Shown in pieces: positions 58,375 through 64,000 of a DNA stretch of 64,000 nt (position 1 is the stretch's first letter; the number at the start of each line of letters is the position of its first letter). Origin of the DNA: Cephalotus follicularis (Eukaryota > Streptophyta > Magnoliopsida > Oxalidales > Cephalotaceae); contig BDDD01001365.1 in assembly GCA_001972305.1 (NCBI GenBank), forward strand, positions 44,461 through 108,460. Reading direction: 5' to 3'. The notes below the pieces were generated by a model. That model was not told the DNA's origin. It searched no databases and saw only the letters and a list, made by a program, of their open reading frames with translations. A program made the translations under genes and the position numbers.

Positions 58375-58656
58375 TAGCTTTTAGCACGAACTCTGATTGA
58401 TCCAGGCTCATCCCATTCATATGGTGCTTCCCATTTTATAAGTCGTATGAATGTGGAGCCTGAGCCTTTACCTTTTGTGATAGAGGTCAGCACACCTGTA
58501 GGAGAGTCGGTTACCTCCCGGAGGGTGTGTAGATCTTGTGCTATCGAGATTTCTGGACATATTCTTCCGATAGAACTTATAGTGCTGCCGATGGGTGATC
58601 TAGACATGATTCTTAACATTCCATTTTCCAGGATAGTCTCCATTCCAGTTCATTAG
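58375..58656 (+). pseudogene. Aspartic protease of E
   Basis: The catalytic D-P-G is at 58399-58407 (IDPGSSHSYGASHFISRMNV); Pro replaces the usual Thr/Ser, a variant common in plant Gypsy elements. FVIEVSTPVGESVTSRRVCR and the hydrophobic IELIVLPMGDLDMIL follow. The frame is broken just before the catalytic block and again after DMIL, where the GMDWL block should be. Confidence 0.82.
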
Positions 58657-58659
58657 GAC

Positions 58660-59740
58660 GTTAGAGCATCAGCCAGTTTCTGTGATATCTTCCATCCAGG
58701 CTGACAGACTCTTGAGACAGGGATGTACCGCTTACCTAGCACATGTTATGGATGATAGCAGATGGATACCGAAGTTGGAAGATGTTCCTGGGGTTTGTGA
58801 ATACCTGGATGTGTTTCTGGAAAAGCTGACGTCCTTACCACCTGAGAGAGATGTGGAGTTTGCTATAGATCTTTTACCAGGAACAGCCCCCGTATCGACA
58901 GCTCCTTACCGGATGGCCCCACCCGAGTTAAAGGAATTGAAATTACAACTGTAGCAGTTGTTGGATAAAGGTTTCATCAGACCAAGTGTATCCCCGTGGG
59001 AGGCACCGATCTTGTTTGTGAAGAAGAAAGGCGGATCATTATGGATGTGTATAGATTATCAGTAGTTGAATAAAGTGACGGTTAAGAACAAGTATCCACT
59101 ACCGCACATCGATGATTTGTTTGACCAGCTGAAGGGATCTTCAGTGTTTTCAAAATTGGATCTAAGATCAGGATATCATCAGCTTAGAGTAAAGGCAGAG
59201 GATATACCAAAGACTGCCTTTAGATCACGATATGGACACTACGAATTTGTGGTAATGCCTTTCGGGGTGACTAACGCCCCTGCTACATTTATGAGCTTGA
59301 TGAACATGATATTTAGTCCATATCTTGATCAGTTTATAGTGGTGTTTATTGATGACATCCTGATATATTCTAAGTCCATGAAAAAGCATGGAGAACATTT
59401 GCACTTGGCATTGCGAACTCTTAGAGACCACCAGCTGTATGCCAAGTTTAGCAAGTGTGAATTCTGGTTATCAGAGGTAAGATTTCTTGGTCATGTTATA
59501 TCCAATGTCGGATTGTCAGTAGATCCTACAAAGATCGAAGTGGTAAAAGGATGGAAGCGACCAACGAATGTGACGGAAGTCCGAAGCTTTCTTGGCTTGG
59601 CAGGATATTGCCGTCGGTTTGTAGAAAGATTTTCCAAGATAGCAACACCTCTGACTCGATTGACGCAGAAGAATGTAGCATTTTTTTGGGATGATACTTG
59701 GGAACAGAGTTTCCAAGAATTGAAGCATCATCTGACTACT
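58660..59740 (+). pseudogene. Reverse transcriptase of E
   Basis: One frame with in-frame stops. The linker LLRQGCTAYLAHVMDD and VCEYLDVFLEKLTSLPPERD precede the RT core: [56 protein letters not shown] and [11 protein letters not shown] (Asp-Asp at 59351-59356). The thumb is [20 protein letters not shown]. Stops: TAG 58952 and TAG 59063, both beside or in place of CAG codons. Confidence 0.95.
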
Positions 59741-60125
59741 GTGCCAGTCCTAGCTTTAACAAAGGGCAATGAAGGTTTTTTAGTATACAACGACGCATCA
59801 GGCAGTGGCCTGGGATGTGTCCTTATGTAAAATGGAAGAGTGATCGCATACGCCTCAAGGAATTTAAAGCCCCATGGGGAGAACTACCCAACTCATGATC
59901 TTGATTAAGCTGTGATAGTGTTCGCGTTGCCTAAAAGGAGGCATTATCTATATGGTGCAAAGTTCGAGGTGTACACCGATCACAAGAGCTTAAAGTAACA
60001 GTTCTCACAGAAGGACCTGAATATGAGACAACGCAGATGGATGGAATTGCTCAATGATTATAACTGTGAAATACAGTATCATCTAGGCAAAGCTAATGTG
60101 GTTGCAGACGCCCTACCGTCTATTA
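59741..60125 (+). pseudogene. RNase H of E
   Basis: [17 protein letters not shown] (catalytic Asp), then stops TAA 59828, TAA 59906 and TAA 59996. Between them lie VIAYASRNLKPHGENYPTHD and FEVYTDHKSLK, so the second catalytic Asp block is present, unlike [20 protein letters not shown] and VVADAL close the domain. Confidence 0.92.
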
Positions 60126-60299
60126 GCTTGCCTAACCATTGCTCATAGTCAGACACGTCCATCGTTGATGGATCAGATCTGTGAAGCTCAGAGCAATGAT
60201 CGAGAATTACTCAAGATGGCTTTGAGCGAACATGGAGGATTAAAGACGGATTTCCTATACAAGGTGACGGATTAATCCGATATCATGGGAGAATATGTG

Positions 60300-61102
60300 T
60301 TCCTAATAATAAAGAGCTGAAAGATGAACTGTTGTCACAAGCACATCGCTCCAGTTTCTTCGTACATCCGGGGAGTACCAAGATGTACCAAGATCTAAAG
60401 TTGAGCTATTGGTGGAACAATATGAAGAGAGAGATAGTGGAGTACATTGCTTCCTGTTTGACATGTCAACAGGTTAAAGTAGAACATCAAAGACTAGCTG
60501 GATTATTACAACCGTTGCCTGTGGCACAGTGGAAATGGGAACACATAACAATGGATTTTGTGATAGGACTTCCCGGAAAAAGGAATGGTTGTAACGCTAT
60601 ATGGGTGGTCGTTGATCGCTTTACTAAATCTAAACATTTTTTTGCGATCAAGACGAATTATTCTCTCACATGGCTAGAAAATTTTTATATTGCTGAAATT
60701 GTAAGGCTCCAGGGAGTACCAATCAGTGTGGTGTCTGACAGAGACCCCCGTTTTACATCGCGGTTTTGGAGAAAACTGCAAGAGGCTTTTGGTACTTAGC
60801 TGAATTTTAGCACAACTTTTCATCCCCAGACTGATGGACAGTCCAAAAGGACTATACAGACTCTGGAAGACATGCTACGAGCATGTGTTTTGGATTGGGG
60901 AGGTAGCTGGGAAGACCATCTACCATTGGTAGAGTTCTCATACAACAACAGTTTTCACGCCAGTATTGGAATGGCACCGTTCGTGGCCCTCTATGGATGG
61001 AAATGCAGAACCCCGATCTGTTGGTTTGAAGTGGGTGAACAGAGTCTTGTGGGACCCAAGTTAGTGCAAGACACAACCGAGAAGGCAAAGGTTATCCGGT
61101 AA
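60300..61102 (+). pseudogene. Integrase of E with catalytic Glu replaced by Lys
   Basis: Zinc finger: AHRSSFFVHPGSTKMYQDLK ... CLTCQQ (60340-60475). Core: Asp 60554-60556 (MDFVIGLPG), Asp 60737-60739 (VVSDRDPRF), and at the exact catalytic-Glu position (35 residues between) AAA Lys at 60845-60847 (DGQSKRTIQ). Stops TAG 60797 and TAA 61100. This copy could not supply integrase even if the stops were read through. Confidence 0.94.
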
Positions 61103-61594
61103 AGACTCCGTACAGTACAAAACAAACATAAGAGCTATGAAGAACAGCGCAGGCGAGAGTTGGAGTTCGCTATGGGCAATCATGTATTCCTTAAAGTCTC
61201 TCCGACTAAAGGAATTATGAGGTTCGACAAGAAAGGGAAGTTGGCCCCTCGATTTATAGGACGTTTTGAGATCCTTGAGAGAGTGGGTATTGTTGCTTAT
61301 CGACTTGCCTTACCACCCAGCCTGGCGGATGTGCACAACGTGTTTCATGTTTCAATGCTGAGGAAGTACCATCCTAACCCTTCTCATGTGTTGCAATGGG
61401 AGCCTTTGGAGTTGAGGCCGGATATGAGTTTCGAAGAGATACCTATCCAGATCCTCAATCGACGAACTAAGCAACTAAGGAGCAAAACCATTCCATTGGT
61501 GAAAGTATTATGGCAATTACACAGTGTGGAAGAAGCTACTTGGGAAAGAGAAGATGATATGCAGGCTAAGTATCCCAATTTATTTTCATTCTAG
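61103..61594 (+). pseudogene. C-terminal integrase (GPY-like) and chromodomain of E
   Basis: KLAPRFIGRFEILERVGIVA is followed by VHNVFHVSMLRKYHPNPSHV and the chromodomain-like QILNRRTKQLRSKTIPLVKV and EEATWEREDDM. Ends at TAG 61592-61594. Same frame as the upstream pol. Confidence 0.92.
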
Positions 61595-61615
61595 GAAATC
61601 TCGGGACGAGATTTC
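61595..61615 (+). other. Stem-loop just before the polypurine tract of E
   Basis: GAAATCTCG (61595-61603) pairs perfectly with CGAGATTTC (61607-61615) around GGA, directly after the pol stop codon. Confidence 0.8.
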
Positions 61616-61617
61616 TT

Positions 61618-61631
61618 TAAGGAGGGGAGGA
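61618..61631 (+). other. Polypurine tract of E
   Basis: TAAGGAGGGGAGGA abuts the 3' LTR TG at 61632; nearly identical to the C tract. Confidence 0.9.
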
Positions 61632-61709
61632 TGTAAGAGCCCTAAATATCATAAAGTATTATTATTGGGCTTTGTAATTCTTTTCTTTCCTATTGGGCTG
61701 GGCCAGGAT
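61632..61709 (+). mobile_element. E 3' LTR, first 78 bp
   Basis: Matches 3029-3106 with few differences and is cut at GGGCCAGGAT by F. Confidence 0.9.
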
Positions 61710-64000
61710 TATAACACCCCCGAACGGCAGGAGTCGTTACGGTTCGTAATCTAACACATAACTTAGCATGTATCCATATTTAATGATATATCAAAACTCC
61801 ACTTTATTCCTTTTATCAAAATTCTAGCTTATCTTTTATTCAAATGCGTGATGGTCTAAACATAACATTCATAGCATATCTGATTCTAATGTTCATAATC
61901 TAAAATATAGTCTGAAACATTATTCATAATCTGAAAGTTTAAACATAACCCAAAAGCTAAGACATAATCCAAAGTCATGAACTTAAAGGAATAACATTGT
62001 TTAAAAAGGGTCTTAACATGACCATAAGATAACTAAACATAAACAAATCCATCTCCTAGGTAATCCTAAGCATATGTGACATCTCTCTCATCGCACGTTC
62101 CCCCAATGCTGTCCCAGAATGCCTGCCGCATGGAAAACAAAACGCGACTGAGCATACCTCAGTACGGATATAGAATCATAAAACATAAAACGATACTTTA
62201 AAGGATAGAAAATACCTAAACCTTAAAATATCATATATCTCATGTATAAAATAATTCAACATTATTTCAAAAAACGAAGGAAAGTAGTCACATATACAAG
62301 TCTATCAATTCAAAATCAATATCCGAATTTTAAAACGTTGACAAATTTTCAAATCAATATCTGAAGACAAAATCTGATTTTAAAAACATAATCCAAGTTT
62401 CAATGCATATCGAAATTCCCAAAACAGTATCCAAAACAATATTCAAAATTTCTTTAACATTATCCGAGTTAAAGATTCCAAAACAAACACTTATCCAATT
62501 CAATAATCTAATCACAGAGATCCAAGGCAAATAACAGAGACTTATCCGATTCTATAATCTCATTACCAAGATCCAAAGTGCATACACATATGCATGAGTC
62601 CAAGGGGTTCATGAGGCCCACATGCCAAACGAAAGGACGTGTACGGCACTACATAATCAATCCCCAGAATCCGAAACATATCACATAACATATAACTAGA
62701 GTCGACCCATACGCCTCTATCATACATAGCGGATCCATAAATCCACCTCATGGGATTTATTCATAACATAGAGAGACGCCGTAGACTAATCACACCGCTA
62801 CGGAAGTGTCATGTCCCCGTGTCAGGCCTACGACATTCCTATGGTACCTCCATAGGTAGGAAATATCTCTGTATATCCTTATTCATAAGTTAACATACTT
62901 CCTATGGTGAAAGTCATGTTCATATAAATCAATCAGTACACTCTCGTAAGTGAAAGTCATACTCGTTTATAAAACCGGTAATATTAAACTTCAGTAATAA
63001 GACAGATTTTATAAAAGTCCAACGAACATGCGATAACAAAATCCGTATATTTTCATAAGCCAAAAGCAGTATCAAAAACCAAAAGTCCGTAGTAAAAACA
63101 ATATTGAAATCATTCCAAAAAGGTTTTCCAAAACATATTCATAGGTCGTTCTCAAACGATATAATTTCAAATAACACATACTTTCATAATCGGAAATCAA
63201 CTCATTATGTTCAAAATAAAGAGACGATTGCATAACATTTCTTAAACGTATCAAAGCCGAATCATAAAGCCAGATAATATTCATTTTCACAAAAATATCA
63301 TACCGACTTTATTTCTAAACATATCAAAATACGAAGCATGATGGAGTTCATAAAATCGAAGAGACATATTCATAAAACTGAATGTATTTCGAATAATTCA
63401 GATGTCCAAAAAGAGAATATTCGCACTCAAAAACATAGTCCAAAGCATGATAAAATCCCTACTTTCATTAAAACCAAACATATGCAGTTCAGATAACACC
63501 AAACAAGTAAACCAAGAATGAGAAATCCGTATATTATTCATAAAATAAAACTATCTTGTACTATCAGAAAACAAATAGGAGGGTATCAAGGAACGAAACA
63601 CCCGTACCTTAATCGATCACATAAATAACTTATGCGTTGATCAACAATTTCTAATTGCCCCTCGCAGCACAAAAATCTAAAAGATGCAATATCATTCATA
63701 TAAGGATTCAAAAACCACTTCCGAACACCAAACAACGGTTTAACAGTGTCTAAAACAGACTCCAAATCATTACAAGGACAAACGGATAACAAAACTTGAA
63801 ACCAGAAAAATTACTGGACAAAACCAGCCGACTGTTACTAAATCCAGTCGACTGTTTAGGGCATGGCAGTCGACTGTATCACATGGCCAGCCGACTACAC
63901 AAGCAGAACAGCTGCCAGTCGACTGGTACAGGGGTCCAATCGACTGTGCAAGGCAACCCGTCGACTGTTTCTCAAGACAGCCGACTAATCAAAGCGTAAT
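61710..64000 (-). mobile_element. Element F: LTR of another Gypsy-type element, probably reverse, running off the window
   Basis: Begins TATAACACCCCCGAACGGCA (a TG start may have become TA), resembling the reverse-oriented C LTR start TGTCGCACCCCGAACC. Much of it is AT-rich with degenerate CATAATCYAAAA-like words. GCATACCTCAGTACGG (62153 region) and a block near 62770-62830 (ACGCCGTAGACTAATC) occupy places similar to landmarks in C. A CAGTCGACTG array lies about 2.1 kb in. No coding domain; ORFs 62563-62751, 63072-63290 and 63586-63792 lack motifs. The other boundary is not visible. Confidence 0.6.
63829..63990. repeat. CAGTCGACTG array in F
   Basis: CAGCCGACTG, CAGTCGACTG (several copies), CAATCGACTG, CCGTCGACTG and CAGCCGACTA recur every 18-25 bp. 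The core is a 10-bp perfect palindrome. It may continue beyond the window. Confidence 0.85.

Larger units (their letters stand above)
3029..61709 (+). mobile_element. Element E: Ty3/Gypsy chromovirus (Tekay/Del-like), forward, split by A and cut by F
   Basis: The 5' LTR is 3029-4949 plus 56084-56776, the interior is 56777-61631, and the 3' LTR starts at 61632 and is interrupted by F at 61710. Both LTR copies begin TGTAAGAGCCCTAAATAT and continue colinearly for about 78 bp. The joined 5' LTR is about 2.6 kb. Domain order gag, PR, RT, RNase H, IN, chromodomain is that of Ty3/Gypsy. The primer site matches initiator-methionine tRNA and the polypurine tract ends one base before the 3' LTR. The candidate left target duplication is GAAAG (3024-3028); its partner would be outside the window. 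The polyprotein has many stops, so this copy is dead. Confidence 0.9.

Overview
The window reads as intergenic DNA of a land plant, an angiosperm and probably a eudicot (weak inference). Nearly all of it is LTR retrotransposon sequence. I found no host protein gene, tRNA, rRNA or CRISPR array. The plant assignment rests on several elements with primer sites for initiator-methionine tRNA (TGGTATCAGAGC), chromodomain Ty3/Gypsy polyproteins, and a Ty1/Copia family with the CAAGTGGGAGAT-type polypurine tract. Layout, using working letters: J (1-3028) is part of a Gypsy LTR. E, a forward chromovirus, starts at 3029; its 5' LTR is 3029-4949 plus 56084-56776, its gag-pol 57051-61594, and its 3' LTR starts at 61632. 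A, a reverse Copia element (4950-56078), sits in the 5' LTR of E. G, a forward chromovirus (7043-48158), sits in the left LTR of A. H, a solo LTR (7777-9091), sits in the 5' LTR of G. B, a reverse Copia element of the same family as A (16431-46066), sits in the 3' LTR of G. C (19682-30772, reverse) and D (about 33364-41781, forward) are related long-LTR Gypsy derivatives inside B. F, a Gypsy-type LTR, starts at 61710 inside the 3' LTR of E and runs off the window. The deepest chain is J > E > A > G > B > C, six levels. Most junctions are supported by TG...CA ends, 5-bp target duplications and intact sister LTRs that show the pre-insertion sequence. Coding state: the gag-pol of G and E is complete in domain order (gag, zinc knuckle, protease, RT, RNase H, integrase, chromodomain) but broken by stops and frameshifts, and E has lost the integrase catalytic glutamate. 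A and B keep only decayed Copia gag, integrase, RT and RNase H fragments on the minus strand. C and D have LTRs of about 3.4-3.9 kb and short, gag-poor interiors. No element in the window looks able to move by itself. The most interesting signals are in the noncoding DNA: a stem-loop before the polypurine tract whose arms differ between families but still pair; GTCGAC-type arrays at about the same place in several LTRs and also in an unrelated solo LTR; a GAGTCAACTC / CTCACCGTGAATCGGCG cassette shared by Copia and Gypsy LTRs; and splice-site-like sequences that would remove these arrays from the leader RNA.
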